DNA of 64,000 nt from Microbacterium cremeum (GTDB taxonomy: Bacteria; Actinomycetota; Actinomycetes; Actinomycetales; Microbacteriaceae). A model generated the notes under the pieces. That model saw only the letters and a program-made list of their open reading frames with translations, had not been told where the DNA came from and searched no databases. Made by a program: the position numbers and the translations under genes. Below, piece after piece: positions 39,328-50,620 of the stretch (positions are counted from its first letter, which is position 1; each line of letters begins with the position of its first letter). Location of the stretch: NCBI RefSeq assembly GCF_015277855.1, contig NZ_CP063812.1, forward strand, positions 1,798,001-1,862,000. Reading direction: 5' to 3'.

Positions 39328-40065
39328 ATGCCGCTGCACTTCCTGCTCGACACGCCCGTGGCGGCCCGGCCCGGCGAGGCGGTGACGCTCACCGGCGCCG
39401 AGGCGCATCACGCGGCGACGGTGCGACGGGTGCGTGTCGGTGAGGAGGTCACGGTCGGCGACGGTCGCGGCGCCTGGCTCACCGCGACCGTCGAGGCGGT
39501 CGCCCCGCGCGAAGTGGTCGTGCGCATCCACGACCGGACGGATGTCGCAGCCCCCAGTCCTCGCATCGTGCTCGTCCAGGCGCTGGCCAAGGGCGATCGC
39601 GACGAGCTGGCGGTGCAGGCGGCGACCGAGCTCGGCGTCGACGAGATCGTGCCGTGGCAGGCCGCGCGCAGCGTCTCGCGGTGGGATGCGGCGAAGTCGG
39701 CGAAGGGGCGCGCACGGTGGGCGTCGATCGTGCGCGAAGCCGGCAAGCAGGCGCATCGCGCATGGCTGCCGGACGTCGCCGAGCTCGTCACGACGAAGGA
39801 GCTCGCGCGACGCGCCGCCGTCTCCCGTGTGCTCCTGCTGGAGCCCACGGCGGGCGAGAGGCTGAGCGACCTGCGGCCGGACCCGGATGACGACCGCGAC
39901 GTCGTGCTCGTCGTCGGACCGGAGGGAGGCATCGCGCCCGAAGAGCTGTCGACGCTCGGCGCGGCGGGCGCACGTCCTGTCCGGCTCGGCGGCACCGTGC
40001 TTCGCACGTCGACGGCGGGACCTGCCGCCCTGGCGGTGGTGAGCGTCGCCCTCGACCGCTGGTGA
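39328..40065 (+). CDS. rsmE: 16S rRNA (uracil(1498)-N3)-methyltransferase
   Basis: SPOUT-class methyltransferase modifying U1498 of 16S rRNA, 245 residues. An N-terminal PUA-like domain (EAHHAATVRRVRVGEEVTVGDG) precedes the knot domain. The knot domain has LVQALAKGDRDELAVQAATELGVDEIVPWQAARSV and, at the end, VVGPEGGIAPEEL and RLGGTVLRTSTAGPAAL for SAM binding. It begins 3 bp after dnaJ, the common arrangement. Confidence 0.95.
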   Translation: MPLHFLLDTPVAARPGEAVTLTGAEAHHAATVRRVRVGEEVTVGDGRGAWLTATVEAVAPREVVVRIHDRTDVAAPSPRIVLVQALAKGDRDELAVQAATELGVDEIVPWQAARSVSRWDAAKSAKGRARWASIVREAGKQAHRAWLPDVAELVTTKELARRAAVSRVLLLEPTAGERLSDLRPDPDDDRDVVLVVGPEGGIAPEELSTLGAAGARPVRLGGTVLRTSTAGPAALAVVSVALDRW

Positions 40066-40105
40066 CAGCGCCCGCGCCACCGGTCTCGGCGCGAGAGCGC
40101 GTCGG

Positions 40106-40111
40106 TAGACT
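40106..40111 (+). promoter_or_regulatory. Leaderless-type -10 box of the HIT gene
   Basis: TAGACT ends 6 nt before the ATG at 40118. Confidence 0.55.
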
Positions 40112-40117
40112 TTCCAC

Positions 40118-40465
40118 ATGAGCGAGCCCTCGATCTTCACCCGCATCCGCAGCGGCGAGATCCCGTCCGAGATCGTCGCCGAGACCGAGAACGCGTTCGC
40201 CATCCGCGACATCGCGCCGCAGGCGCCGCTGCACCTCCTGGTCATCCCGAAGACCCAGGACTTCCGCAACGTCGTCGAACTGGCCGCGGGCGACCCCGAA
40301 CTGCTCGCCGAGCTCGTCGGGCTCGCCAACTCACTGGCGGCCGAGCACGCCGACGGAGACTTCCGCCTGGTGTTCAACACCGGCCCGAACGCGGGCCAGA
40401 CCGTCTTCCACGTGCACGCGCATGTGCTCGCGGGGGGCCTTGAAGAGAAGAGCCTGGGTGCCTGA
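40118..40465 (+). CDS. Histidine triad (HIT) protein, HinT-like
   Basis: 115-residue purine nucleoside phosphoramidase-type protein. FTRIRSGEIPSEIVAETENAFAIRDIAPQAPLHLLVIPK is at the N-terminus, and the triad HVHAHVLAG is near residue 98. It heads a compact operon HIT-phoH-ybeY-CBS protein-era, a conserved actinobacterial string linked to RNA processing and ribosome maturation. Its stop overlaps the probable phoH start. Confidence 0.94.
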   Translation: MSEPSIFTRIRSGEIPSEIVAETENAFAIRDIAPQAPLHLLVIPKTQDFRNVVELAAGDPELLAELVGLANSLAAEHADGDFRLVFNTGPNAGQTVFHVHAHVLAGGLEEKSLGA

Positions 40466-41534
40466 CGAATCCACCACCGAACGCGTGTACGCCGACGGCG
40501 TCGCGATGGTCCAGCTGCTCGGCCCGCAGGATCGTCTGCTGCGCGTCGTGGAGCGCGAGCATCCGGACGTGGACGTGCACGTGCGCGGCAACGAGATCAC
40601 CCTGAGCGGTGAGCCGGCGGCCGTCGCCGCCGCGCGCACGCTCGTGGGCGAGCTCCTCGCCATGACGAAGGCAGGACACGCGCTGGGCGAGGAGGACGTC
40701 GCCTCGTCGAACCGGATCCTCCGCAGCGAAGGCGGTCCACGCCCGTCCGAGGTGCTGGGCGAGGCGATCCTCTCATCCCGTGGCAAGGTGATCCGTCCGA
40801 AGACGCTCGGTCAGAAGGCGTACGTCGACGCGATCGAAGAGAACACCATCGTGTTCGGGATCGGCCCGGCCGGAACCGGGAAGACCTACCTCGCCATGGC
40901 GAAGGCCATCCAGGCGCTGCAACGCAAGGAGGTCAGCCGCATCATCCTGACCCGCCCTGCCGTCGAGGCGGGGGAGCGGCTGGGGTTCCTGCCGGGGACG
41001 CTCACCGACAAGATCGACCCGTATCTGCGGCCGCTCTACGACGCTCTCAACGAGATGATGGATCCCGAGCTGGTTCCCAAGCTCATGGCGACGGGAACAA
41101 TCGAGGTCGCGCCGCTGGCCTACATGCGCGGACGCACGCTGAACGACTCGTTCGTCGTGCTCGACGAGGCGCAGAACACCACGCCCGAGCAGATGAAGAT
41201 GTTCCTCACGCGTCTGGGCTTCGGCACGCGGATGGTGGTGACCGGCGACATCACCCAGATCGACCTGCCGCAGGGGGCATCGGGGCTGCGCCTGGTGACC
41301 CGTGTGCTCAACAGCATCGACGACATCCACTTCGCCTACCTCACCAGCGACGACGTGGTGCGGCACACCCTCGTCGGGCGCATCGTCGACGCGTACAGCG
41401 AATACGACGAACGCCGGCTGGCCGCGCGTCGCGAACGCGACGAGGCGACCGAGTTCGCCAATCGCGCCGAACGCCGCTCGACGGCGCGCCCGGCGGGACC
41501 GCGGGATCACCTTCCGAAGCGAGGACGCTCATGA
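40458..41534 (+). CDS. PhoH-like ATPase
   Basis: 358-residue PhoH-family P-loop protein. The N-terminus has a KH-like fold (VDVHVRGNEITLSGEPAAVAAA). The nucleotide site is GIGPAGTGKTYLAMA (about residues 134-148), then RPAVEAGERLGFLPG, FVVLDEAQNTTPEQMKMFLTR as Walker B, and VVTGDITQIDLP. PhoH proteins are thought to be RNA helicase-like and pair with YbeY. The GTG at 40458 is preferred, with 8 bp overlap with the HIT gene; the ATG at 40422 would overlap 44 bp. The stop overlaps the ybeY ATG. Confidence 0.93.
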   Translation: MPDESTTERVYADGVAMVQLLGPQDRLLRVVEREHPDVDVHVRGNEITLSGEPAAVAAARTLVGELLAMTKAGHALGEEDVASSNRILRSEGGPRPSEVLGEAILSSRGKVIRPKTLGQKAYVDAIEENTIVFGIGPAGTGKTYLAMAKAIQALQRKEVSRIILTRPAVEAGERLGFLPGTLTDKIDPYLRPLYDALNEMMDPELVPKLMATGTIEVAPLAYMRGRTLNDSFVVLDEAQNTTPEQMKMFLTRLGFGTRMVVTGDITQIDLPQGASGLRLVTRVLNSIDDIHFAYLTSDDVVRHTLVGRIVDAYSEYDERRLAARRERDEATEFANRAERRSTARPAGPRDHLPKRGRS

Positions 41535-42001
41535 CCATCGAGATCGGGAACGAGTCGGGCATCGACGTCGACGAGACGGTGCTCCTGCGGCTCATGGAGC
41601 ACAACCTCGCCGAACTGCATGTGAGCCCGGAGGCCGACGTCGCGATCCTGCTGGTCGACGAGGGCGCCATGGAGGCGCTGCACGTGCAGTGGATGGACGA
41701 GCCCGGCCCGACCGACGTGCTGAGCTTCCCGATGGACGAGCTGCGGCCCGGCACCGAGGACACCCCCACGCCGCCGGGTCTGCTCGGCGACATCGTCCTG
41801 TGCCCTCAGGTCGCCGAGACGCAGGCCGCCGCCGCCCGGCACAGCACGATGGACGAGCTGATCCTGCTGACGACCCACGGGCTCCTGCACCTGCTCGGGT
41901 ACGACCACGCCGAGCCCGAGGAAGAGCGTGAGATGTTCGGGCTCCAGCGGGAGCTCATCACGTCGTTCCAGGCCGCCGAGCGGCGCCGACCGCGCACATG
42001 A
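41531..42001 (+). CDS. ybeY: rRNA maturation endoribonuclease YbeY
   Basis: Zinc metalloprotein acting in 16S rRNA 3'-end maturation, 156 residues. The metal motif HGLLHLLGYDH is intact near residue 116, preceded by GPTDVLSFPMDE and GLLGDIVLCP. Translation is coupled to phoH upstream and to the CBS protein downstream, both through ATGA overlaps. Confidence 0.97.
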   Translation: MTIEIGNESGIDVDETVLLRLMEHNLAELHVSPEADVAILLVDEGAMEALHVQWMDEPGPTDVLSFPMDELRPGTEDTPTPPGLLGDIVLCPQVAETQAAAARHSTMDELILLTTHGLLHLLGYDHAEPEEEREMFGLQRELITSFQAAERRRPRT

Positions 42002-43350
42002 CCGCTGCCCTCCTGCTCGTCGCGGCGGCGCTGCTGCTCGCGTTCGGCGCCCTGATGGTCGCCATCGACGCCGCTCTGGGCGTGACGTCGCGCGCCGACC
42101 TCGCCGAGCTCGGCGCCGGCGGCCGCAACACCGTCTCGCTGCAGCGCATCGCCGCCGACCCCGAAGCGCATGCCAACGCGGTCCTGTTCATCCGCGTGCT
42201 GGCCGAGACCTCGGCGGCGGTCCTCGTGACCGTGGCGTTCGTGGACCTGTTCGACAGCATCTGGTGGGCGATGCTCGCGGCGGCGATCCTCATGACCGGT
42301 GTCTCGTACGTCGTCGTGGGCGCGAGCCCGCGGACGGTCGGACGCCTCTATTCGAAGGCTCTCCTTCGCGGGTCGGCCCCCGTCATCCGCGGCGTGCGCA
42401 TCCTGCTCGGACCCCTCGCCCACGGGCTCGTCGCCCTCGGCACGCGCATCACTCCCGGCGCGACGCGGGGTGCATCATTCGCGTCCGAGGAGCAGCTGCT
42501 GAGCATCATCGACGAGGCGGCCGAGAACGAGCTCATCGAGCAGGACGACCGGGAGCTCATCCACTCGGTGTTCGATTTCACCGACACGTTCGTGCGCGCC
42601 GTCATGGTGCCGCGCACCGACATGGTGACGATGGATGCCTCGGCCTCGACCCGCGATGCCATGGCGACGTTCCTCGACAAGGGCGTGTCGCGCGTGCCGG
42701 TCGTCGACGACGACGCCGACGACGTGGTCGGCGTGCTGTACCTCAAGGATCTCGTGCAGTTCGCGTTCCGTGACGAGTCGGGCTGGCGCGACGCGCCGAT
42801 CACGAGGATCGCGCGCCCTGCCGTGTTCGTGCCGGAGTCCATGAAGGCCGAGACGCTCCTGCAGCAGATGAAGCGGGAGGCCGTCCACGTGTGCCTCGTC
42901 ATCGACGAGTACGGCGGAGTGTCGGGCCTGGTGACGCTCGAGGATCTCATCGAGGAGCTCGTCGGAGACATCTCGGACGAATACGACCCGCGTGGCGACG
43001 AGGTGACCGAGCTGGAGCCCGGGCACTACCGCGTGAGCGCGCGACTCGGACTCGACGCGGTGGGCGATCTGTTCGGCCTCGAGCTGGAGGACGAGGATGT
43101 CGACTCGATCGGCGGCCTCCTCGGCAAGGCGCTCGGGCGCGTGCCGCAGCCCGGCGCCACCGCCGAGTACGCCGGTCTCGTACTCACCGGCGGCGCGTCC
43201 CGCGGTCGCGGCCGCGGCATCTCGACGGTGTTCGTCGAGCGCGGTGCCTCGCCGCCGGAGCCCCGTCGCGGGCCGCGGACGGGCGAGATCCGCACGGTGG
43301 GGACGCGCACCGGTGAGACCCGCGTCCCGAAGAAGGAGGACACCCCATGA
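41998..43350 (+). CDS. CNNM/CorC-type transporter with CBS pair
   Basis: 450 residues. The N-terminal DUF21 transmembrane domain has three or four spans (about residues 5-150). A CBS pair follows (DTFVRAVMVPRTDMVTMDAS, KGVSRVPVVDDDADDVVGVLYLKDL, VHVCLVIDEYGGVSGLVTLEDLIEELVGDI), then a CorC/HlyC domain. Often called hemolysin, but homologues bind Mg-ATP and act in magnesium or cobalt efflux. The C-terminal 40 residues are Arg/Gly/Pro-rich and poorly conserved. Overlaps era by 4 bp. Confidence 0.93.
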   Translation: MTAALLLVAAALLLAFGALMVAIDAALGVTSRADLAELGAGGRNTVSLQRIAADPEAHANAVLFIRVLAETSAAVLVTVAFVDLFDSIWWAMLAAAILMTGVSYVVVGASPRTVGRLYSKALLRGSAPVIRGVRILLGPLAHGLVALGTRITPGATRGASFASEEQLLSIIDEAAENELIEQDDRELIHSVFDFTDTFVRAVMVPRTDMVTMDASASTRDAMATFLDKGVSRVPVVDDDADDVVGVLYLKDLVQFAFRDESGWRDAPITRIARPAVFVPESMKAETLLQQMKREAVHVCLVIDEYGGVSGLVTLEDLIEELVGDISDEYDPRGDEVTELEPGHYRVSARLGLDAVGDLFGLELEDEDVDSIGGLLGKALGRVPQPGATAEYAGLVLTGGASRGRGRGISTVFVERGASPPEPRRGPRTGEIRTVGTRTGETRVPKKEDTP

Positions 43351-44261
43351 CCGAGCCCGTCACCGAGGCTGCCGAGGGGCGGTCCGGATTCGTCACGTTC
43401 GTCGGCCGGCCCAACGTCGGCAAGTCCACGCTCACCAACGCCCTCGTCGGCGAGAAGGTCGCGATCACGAGCGACAAGCCGCAGACGACGCGGCGCGCGA
43501 TCCGGGGCATCCTGAATCGTCCCGGCGGGCAGCTGGTGATCGTCGACACGCCTGGACTCCACAAGCCGCGCACGCTCCTCGGGCAGCGGCTCAACGACCT
43601 GGTCGAGCAGGTGCTCGGCGATGTGGATGTCATCGGGTTCTGCGTGCCCGCCACCGAGAAGGTCGGCCCGGGCGACCGCCGCATCGCGGAGTCGCTCGAC
43701 GGCTACGCGCGTGCGAAGAAGGTCGCCATCGTGACCAAGACGGATGCCGCCACCCGCGAGCAGATCACCGAGCGCCTCATCGAGGTCGACCAGCTCCGCG
43801 AGGACTGGGCCGCCGTCATCCCGCTGTCGGCGCTGACCCGCGACCAGCTGGACGTGCTGAGCGATGAGCTGCTGTCGCTGATGCCCCAGGGTCCCGCGCT
43901 CTACCCGGACGGCATCGTCACCGACGAGTCGACGGAGGACCGCATCGCCGAGATCATCCGCGAGGCCGCACTCGACGGCGTCCGCGACGAGCTTCCGCAC
44001 TCGATCGCCGTCGTCGTGCAGGACATCGCGCCGCGCGAGGACTCGGATCTCACCGACGTCTACGCCGATGTGGTGGTCGAGCGCGACAGCCAGAAGGCGA
44101 TCATCATCGGGCACAAGGGGTCGCGTCTTCGCGATGTCGGAGCGCGTGCCCGTGCGGGCATCGAGCCTCTGCTCGGTCGGCGGGTGTTCCTCTCGCTGCA
44201 CGTGCGCGTCGCCAAGGAATGGCAGCGCGACCCCAAGCAGCTGGGGCGCCTCGGATTCTGA
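43347..44261 (+). CDS. era: GTPase Era
   Basis: Ribosome-assembly GTPase binding the 3' end of 16S rRNA, 304 residues. G1 is GRPNVGKSTLTNALVG, the switch motif is KPQTTRRAIRGI, G3 is DTPGLHKP and G4 is TKTD. The C-terminal KH domain has YADVVVERDSQKAIIIGHKGSRLRDVGARARAGIEPLLGRRVFL. Last gene of the HIT-phoH-ybeY operon. Confidence 0.98.
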   Translation: MTEPVTEAAEGRSGFVTFVGRPNVGKSTLTNALVGEKVAITSDKPQTTRRAIRGILNRPGGQLVIVDTPGLHKPRTLLGQRLNDLVEQVLGDVDVIGFCVPATEKVGPGDRRIAESLDGYARAKKVAIVTKTDAATREQITERLIEVDQLREDWAAVIPLSALTRDQLDVLSDELLSLMPQGPALYPDGIVTDESTEDRIAEIIREAALDGVRDELPHSIAVVVQDIAPREDSDLTDVYADVVVERDSQKAIIIGHKGSRLRDVGARARAGIEPLLGRRVFLSLHVRVAKEWQRDPKQLGRLGF

Positions 44262-44278
44262 TCGACGGCGCGGCGGCG

Positions 44279-44908
44279 TCAGCCGGCCGTCTCGCGCAGC
44301 GCGGACCGGATCACGACGACGTCCGCGCCGAAGTCGTCGTCGGCCGCCCGCTGCCACGTCCCGTCGTCCCAGACCACGTCGACCCACAGCCGGCCGTCCT
44401 GGGGTGAGGAGCTCAGGTACGAAGAGCCCAGCGCCGCCGGCAGCTCCTCCTGGATGCGCAGGAGGGTCGCCTCGTCGGCGGTGCCCGGCACGCCGCCCGT
44501 CGGGTCCTCGATCATCATCGGGTCGTACAGCGCCAGCATGATGGGCGGCCGCGTCACGGTGAACGACTCGCCGTCGTACGTCCCCTGCACGGCATAGGCG
44601 CCCCAGGTGGTGTCGCCCGAGCTCTCGGACCCCTCCACGCCGTCCCACGTCCACCCCTGGACGGGAAGCCCGGAGCACTGGGGAGGGTAGGACTCGGCGA
44701 CCGGGCCGAGGCACAGCTCGACGGAGCCCCCGACGTCCATCACCGTGCCGACGCCCACGACCTCTTCCTCGGGCGGTGCTGGGTACAGCGACCCGAGCGA
44801 TGCCCCAGGAGGCGCATCCGAGGCGGACGGCGTCGCGCATCCGGCCAGCACGAGGGTGGCGAGTGCGAGCAGGGCGAGACCCGGAGATCGGCGATGACGA
44901 CGGCTCAT
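44279..44908 (-). CDS. Lipoprotein of unknown function
   Basis: 209 residues with a lipoprotein signal: basic SRRHRRSPG, hydrophobic LALLALATLVLAG, then the lipobox cysteine (about residue 23). The mature part is acidic and contains two cysteines (CLGPVAESYPPQCSG) and WTWDGVEGSESSGDTTWGAYAVQGTYDGESFTV, resembling small extracytoplasmic actinobacterial lipoproteins. No function is known. It is convergent with era, and the ATG at 44908 is chosen so the signal peptide begins correctly. Confidence 0.82.
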   Translation of the reverse strand: MSRRHRRSPGLALLALATLVLAGCATPSASDAPPGASLGSLYPAPPEEEVVGVGTVMDVGGSVELCLGPVAESYPPQCSGLPVQGWTWDGVEGSESSGDTTWGAYAVQGTYDGESFTVTRPPIMLALYDPMMIEDPTGGVPGTADEATLLRIQEELPAALGSSYLSSSPQDGRLWVDVVWDDGTWQRAADDDFGADVVVIRSALRETAG

Positions 44909-44964
44909 ACCCGGAAAGTGTCGCGCGAAGGAGGATCGTCTCGCCCTGATTCGCGACACCCTGC

Positions 44965-44970
44965 TACCAT
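44965..44970 (+). promoter_or_regulatory. Leaderless-type -10 box of the leuA leader
   Basis: TACCAT ends 6 nt before the ATG of the leader peptide (44977). The spacing rule seen across the window places the transcript start at or next to this ATG. Confidence 0.6.
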
Positions 44971-44976
44971 CGGACC

Positions 44977-45008
44977 ATGCGCGCTGGCTCGCTTCTCCTT
45001 CTTAGCCG

Positions 45009-45030
<22 letters not shown>
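44977..45030 (+). CDS. leuA leader peptide with four consecutive leucine codons
   Basis: 17 codons encode MRAGSLLLLSRRDETSF and a TAG stop. Residues 6-9 are Leu, written CTT CTC CTT CTT; CTT is rare in this GC-rich genome, where CTG and CTC dominate. The frame ends 99 bp before leuA. A leucine-dense short frame directly before the first gene of leucine synthesis is the classic layout of ribosome-mediated attenuation: slow decoding of the Leu codons when leucyl-tRNA is scarce would change folding of the downstream hairpins. Confidence 0.8.
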
Positions 45031-46890
<1,860 letters not shown>

Positions 46891-46910
46891 CGAGCAGCTC
46901 CCGGCGCCGT

Positions 46911-46947
46911 CCGGCGGGCGCGTGCGATCCCTGCACGCACCCGCCGG
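46911..46947. terminator. Convergent terminator between leuA and the TRIC gene
   Basis: A 15-bp stem (46911-46925 with 46933-46947) closes a 7-nt loop. It has one C-A mismatch on the plus strand, which becomes a G-U pair on the minus strand. An outer pair GACGAGC (46889-46895)/GCTCGTC (46960-46966) extends it. Confidence 0.65.
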
Positions 46948-47006
46948 AGCGCCGACCTCGCTCGTCCGGTGCGGTGATGGCGTCGGCGGCGAGGGCGCCG
47001 GGCGCT

Positions 47007-47693
47007 TCAGGACTTGACGATCGGGATCGTCGATGTCTCGACGGCGACCTTGCGGCGGTACAGCGCGCGCTGCTCGGGCAGCGAGATGTCGAAGATGACC
47101 GCGAGCAGACGGATGACGGCGGTCACCGCGATCCCGATGGCGGCGGCCACGACGACATCCGCGCCGAGCTCGTGCGCGGTCGCGAGCACGAGGCAGCCGA
47201 CGCCGGCGGCGACGGCGTAGAGCGAGCCGACGTGCATGATCGCGACGGGCAGCCCCATGATCATGTCGCGCAGGATCGCGCCGCCGACGGCGGAGCAGAC
47301 GCCGACGAAGACGGCCGGCACCAGGGGCATCCCGAGCACGAGAGCCTTGCTGGTGCCGAAGGCGCCGAAGAGCCCGATGACGAGTGCGTCGAGGCCGACG
47401 ATGACGGCGTTGAGCCGCTGGAACACGCCGGCCAGCAGCATCCCGAACAGGGCAGCGCCCGTCGCGGTGAGCAGATACCAGTTGCTCTGCAAGGTCGTCG
47501 GCGTGACGTTCAGCAGCAGGTCGCGGATGAGTCCGCCGCCCATGCCGACGACGATCCCGATGATGGCGACCCCGAGGAGGTCGAGGCGCCGCTGACCGCG
47601 GAAGCCGGACGCGAAGAGGGCGCCCTGGATGCCGCCGAGCCCGACGGCGATCAGATCCGCCCACAGCGGGATCACGAAGGTCTGCTCGTTCAC
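47007..47693 (-). CDS. TRIC-type cation channel family protein
   Basis: 228 residues of the trimeric intracellular cation channel family (UPF0126, YadS-like), with about seven membrane spans. Two copies of the family motif are visible, [12 protein letters not shown] near residue 52 and [13 protein letters not shown] near residue 140, as expected from the internal duplication. It probably conducts potassium. The GTG start at 47693 follows GACAAT by 6 nt on the minus strand. Confidence 0.92.
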   Translation of the reverse strand: MNEQTFVIPLWADLIAVGLGGIQGALFASGFRGQRRLDLLGVAIIGIVVGMGGGLIRDLLLNVTPTTLQSNWYLLTATGAALFGMLLAGVFQRLNAVIVGLDALVIGLFGAFGTSKALVLGMPLVPAVFVGVCSAVGGAILRDMIMGLPVAIMHVGSLYAVAAGVGCLVLATAHELGADVVVAAAIGIAVTAVIRLLAVIFDISLPEQRALYRRKVAVETSTIPIVKS

Positions 47694-47699
47694 CTTCCC

Positions 47700-47705
47700 A
47701 TTGTC
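47700..47705 (-). promoter_or_regulatory. Leaderless-type -10 box of the TRIC gene
   Basis: GACAAT on the minus strand, then 6 nt (GGGAAG) and the GTG start. Confidence 0.4.
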
Positions 47706-47730
47706 GCGTGCGCCGCACCGGTGGCGGGTG

Positions 47731-48366
47731 TCACGGGATGTGGGTGCGCACCGCGTCGAGGAAGCCGTCGAGATCGTCGGCCCACAGCCGCACGGCGTCG
47801 ATCTCGACCTCGTCGGTACCGAGTCGGGTGCGCACGGGCCGCTCGAGGATGACGAGCACGTTCGTCTCGTTGGCGATGCGGATCGCGAGCGTGCGGCCGT
47901 GCGGCTCGTCTCTGATCTTCGGCGCCTTCTCGGTGACGTCGCGCGACCGCTCGACGGAGGCGATGACGTCCCACGGCAGGTCGACGTCCAGGTGGGTCCC
48001 GAGCCGGGCGCGGATGCCGTCCGGACCGACCGCGTGCGGGCGCGTGAGGAAGCCGAGGAGGAACCCGATCATCCACGTGAGGCCCCAGATGCCGAGTGCG
48101 AGCAGCGGGATCCGCAGCCAGGGCCACGGGTGGACGATGAGGTCGATGATCGGCAGCTCCACCGCCGAGAGGACGATGAAGATCACGAGGATCGTGAGCA
48201 CGGGGGAGTGGTACGAGAACCCGGAGGCTCCGGCGGGGACGCGCGGCCGCCGCAACGCCCACCGGTACAGGCTCAGCCAGATCCCGACCTCTGCGCGCCA
48301 GGCCGCGCGAGCCAGGCGTGCGATCGAGTGTCCGCGCGCAGGCGCCGTTTCGGCCGCCACGCTCAT
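47731..48366 (-). CDS. Two-span membrane protein of unknown function
   Basis: 211 residues. A basic N-terminal region is followed by two hydrophobic segments at about residues 55-80 ([23 protein letters not shown]) and 85-110 ([23 protein letters not shown]). A soluble C-terminal half with PH-like beta content follows ([44 protein letters not shown]). Such bPH-type proteins are common in actinobacteria without known function. Its ATG overlaps the marR stop, so MarR probably controls both genes. Confidence 0.8.
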   Translation of the reverse strand: MSVAAETAPARGHSIARLARAAWRAEVGIWLSLYRWALRRPRVPAGASGFSYHSPVLTILVIFIVLSAVELPIIDLIVHPWPWLRIPLLALGIWGLTWMIGFLLGFLTRPHAVGPDGIRARLGTHLDVDLPWDVIASVERSRDVTEKAPKIRDEPHGRTLAIRIANETNVLVILERPVRTRLGTDEVEIDAVRLWADDLDGFLDAVRTHIP

Positions 48367-48830
48367 CCGAGGGCCGCCCGCTCGTCCTCGCGGGCCGCAT
48401 GGTCGGCGATCAGCTCGGCGAGCCGGCCCTGGATGTGCTCGAGGGCGCGCGCCACCGTGGCGACGGTGTCGGCGTCGAGACCCGCGACCAGATCGCTGCC
48501 GAGCGCGGTGTGCTCGGCATCCATCGTCTCCATGATCGACAGCCCACGTTCGGTGAGGTGCACGAGCACCGCGCGGCGGTCGGTCGGATGCGGCTCGCGG
48601 CGCGCGAACCCGGTGGCGTCGAGTGCGTCGACGAGCGCGGTGACGTTGCGCGGCGTGACGCCGATCGCCTCAGCCAGCTGGATCTGCGTGGCCGGTCCGC
48701 CGTGGTACAGCACCCAGAGCAGGTGCGTGCGGGCCGTCGTCAGCCCTCGGCGGTCGAGCTCGGTCGCCTGGTCTGCTTCCAGCAGCTGTGAGATCGCGAG
48801 GAGCCGATCGAGAATGTGCGTGCCCGACAT
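48363..48830 (-). CDS. MarR-family transcriptional regulator
   Basis: 155 residues with the winged helix [49 protein letters not shown]. The DxR wing motif (DRR) is intact. It is first in a two-gene unit with a membrane protein. The ATG at 48830 lies 7 nt after TACACT, and TGTACA in that region is palindromic, so autoregulation is plausible. Ligand unknown. Confidence 0.92.
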   Translation of the reverse strand: MSGTHILDRLLAISQLLEADQATELDRRGLTTARTHLLWVLYHGGPATQIQLAEAIGVTPRNVTALVDALDATGFARREPHPTDRRAVLVHLTERGLSIMETMDAEHTALGSDLVAGLDADTVATVARALEHIQGRLAELIADHAAREDERAALG

Positions 48831-48837
48831 AGTGAAT

Positions 48838-48843
48838 AGTGTA
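48838..48843 (-). promoter_or_regulatory. -10 box of marR with overlapping palindrome
   Basis: TACACT on the minus strand ends 7 nt before ATG 48830. The core TGTACA (48840-48845) is palindromic and could be the MarR site. Confidence 0.45.
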
Positions 48844-48945
48844 CATAATGAACCCCTAGCACTTCCCGGTTCACCAGCACACGCCGACGGGGCGGAGACC
48901 GCCGCCGCTGCCGCGTGGGGTCGCCCCCGGGCGGGCAGGCACAGC

Positions 48946-48951
48946 GATAAT
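48946..48951 (+). promoter_or_regulatory. Leaderless-type -10 box of recO
   Basis: GATAAT ends 6 nt before the GTG at 48958, which helps to choose that start over the GTG at 48955. Confidence 0.5.
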
Positions 48952-48957
48952 TGGGTG

Positions 48958-49701
48958 GTGCCCACCTACCGCGACGAGGTCGTGGTCCTGCGAACCCACA
49001 AGCTGGGGGAAGCCGACAGGATCGTGACGATGCTGAGCCGTCGCCACGGCAAGCTCCGCGCGGTGGCCAAGGGCGTGCGCCGCACATCCTCGCGGTTCGG
49101 CGCGCGGCTCGAGCCGTTCATGGTCGCCGACGTGCAGCTCTACCGAGGACGATCGCTCGACATCGTGCAGCAGGCCGAATCGCTCGGCTCATACGGGGCC
49201 GACATCGCCGTGCACTACGACCGATACACCGCCGCGCACGCCATGGTCGAGGCCGCCGACAGACTCAACGAGGCCGAGGCGACACCGCAGCAGTACCTCC
49301 TCCTCGTCGGCGGACTGCGGGCCCTGTCGCGCGGAGAGCACGCCGCGCGCAGCGTGCTCGACTCGTATCTGCTGCGGGCGATGGCGCTGTCGGGCTGGGC
49401 TCCCGGTCTCTCGGAGTGCGCGCGCTGCGGACGCGCAGGCCCGCACGACACGTTCGTCGCGCAGCAGGGCGGCATCGTCTGCGGCGACTGCGCACCCACC
49501 GGTGCGGCACGCATCGACACCGCGACGGTCTCGCTGCTGCAGTCGCTCATGGCGGGGGAGTGGGACAGGGTGGATGCCGCGGCACCGGGCTCGACCGCGG
49601 CCGCCTCGGGCCTCATCGCCGCGTACGCCCAATGGCACCTCGAGCGCGGCATCCGCTCGCTCTCCCATGTCTCGTCCGCACCGCAGGAGGGCGCCCGGTG
49701 A
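48958..49701 (+). CDS. recO: DNA repair protein RecO
   Basis: Recombination mediator that helps load RecA at gaps, 247 residues. N-terminal OB fold ([39 protein letters not shown]) and a C-terminal helical domain with zinc cysteines [16 protein letters not shown] (about residues 157-180). The reading frame is open far upstream, but homology begins at the chosen GTG. The stop overlaps the uppS start by 4 bp. Confidence 0.95.
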   Translation: MPTYRDEVVVLRTHKLGEADRIVTMLSRRHGKLRAVAKGVRRTSSRFGARLEPFMVADVQLYRGRSLDIVQQAESLGSYGADIAVHYDRYTAAHAMVEAADRLNEAEATPQQYLLLVGGLRALSRGEHAARSVLDSYLLRAMALSGWAPGLSECARCGRAGPHDTFVAQQGGIVCGDCAPTGAARIDTATVSLLQSLMAGEWDRVDAAAPGSTAAASGLIAAYAQWHLERGIRSLSHVSSAPQEGAR

Positions 49702-50504
49702 CCCCGAAGCCGTACACGCATCGCGATGCCGTGCCCTACCGGCCGCTTGACTGGACCGGGGTGTACCCGCCCGCGTACGACCCCGGGACGGTGCCGAACC
49801 ATGTCGCGATCGTCATGGACGGCAACGGCCGCTGGGCGAACCGCCGCGGGTTGACCCGCATCGAGGGCCACAAGGCGGGCGAGGCCGCGCTGCTGGACGT
49901 GGTGGCCGGCGCGATCCAGGCCGGCGTCAAGCATCTGTCGGTCTACGCGTTCTCCACCGAGAACTGGTCTCGATCGCCCGACGAAGTGCGGTTCCTGATG
50001 GGCTACAACCGCGACGTCCTGCACCGGCGGCGCGATCAGCTCAACGAGTGGGGCGTGCGCATCCAGTGGGCCGGCCGCAAGCCGCGCCTGTGGTCGAGCG
50101 TCATCAAGGAGCTGCAGTTCGCCGAGCGACTCACCGCCGGCAACGACGTGCTGACGCTCACCATGTGCGTCAACTACGGCGGCCGCATCGAACTCGTCGA
50201 CGCGATGCGCTCGATCGCCGATGATGTCGCGGCGGGGAGGCTGAGACCGTCCGCCGTATCGGAGAAGCTCATCCAGCGGCGGCTCTACCGCCCCGACATG
50301 CCCGACGTCGACCTGTTCCTCCGCTCCAGCGGCGAGCAGCGCACGTCGAACTTCCTGCTGTGGGAGTCGGCCTATGCGGAGTTCGTCTTCCTCGACACGC
50401 TGTGGCCCGACTTCACGCGTCAGGATCTCTGGCACGGCATCGACCTGTACCTCGGCCGCGAACGCCGGTTCGGCGGAGCGGTTGACGAACCCGCGCGCGG
50501 GTGA
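49698..50504 (+). CDS. uppS: Cis-prenyltransferase (polyprenyl diphosphate synthase, UppS)
   Basis: Makes Z-polyprenyl diphosphate, the lipid carrier for cell wall synthesis. 268 residues with the diphosphate site [18 protein letters not shown], the HKAG motif, YAFSTENW, and the C-terminal [30 protein letters not shown] start overlapping the recO stop. The N-terminal 35 residues before the core are typical of actinobacterial decaprenyl synthases. Confidence 0.95.
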   Translation: MTPKPYTHRDAVPYRPLDWTGVYPPAYDPGTVPNHVAIVMDGNGRWANRRGLTRIEGHKAGEAALLDVVAGAIQAGVKHLSVYAFSTENWSRSPDEVRFLMGYNRDVLHRRRDQLNEWGVRIQWAGRKPRLWSSVIKELQFAERLTAGNDVLTLTMCVNYGGRIELVDAMRSIADDVAAGRLRPSAVSEKLIQRRLYRPDMPDVDLFLRSSGEQRTSNFLLWESAYAEFVFLDTLWPDFTRQDLWHGIDLYLGRERRFGGAVDEPARG

Positions 50505-50565
50505 GACTCTCGGTCGCGTCTCACATCACTCAGATCGCGGGATGACGACACCCCGCGCATTCTCG

Positions 50566-50571
50566 TAGCGT
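50566..50571 (+). promoter_or_regulatory. -10 box of gadB
   Basis: TAGCGT, giving a leader of about 43 nt that ends in a strong AAGGAG site (50611-50616). Confidence 0.5.
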
Positions 50572-50620
50572 GGCCTCGAGCGTCGCCGGCGCCTGGGAGG
50601 CGCGGCGCGGAAGGAGAGCC

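Noticed and set aside
48955..48957. GTG at 48955 as the recO start
   Set aside because: It would be only 3 nt from the -10 box, while GTG 48958 has the 6-nt spacing seen elsewhere. The difference is one residue.
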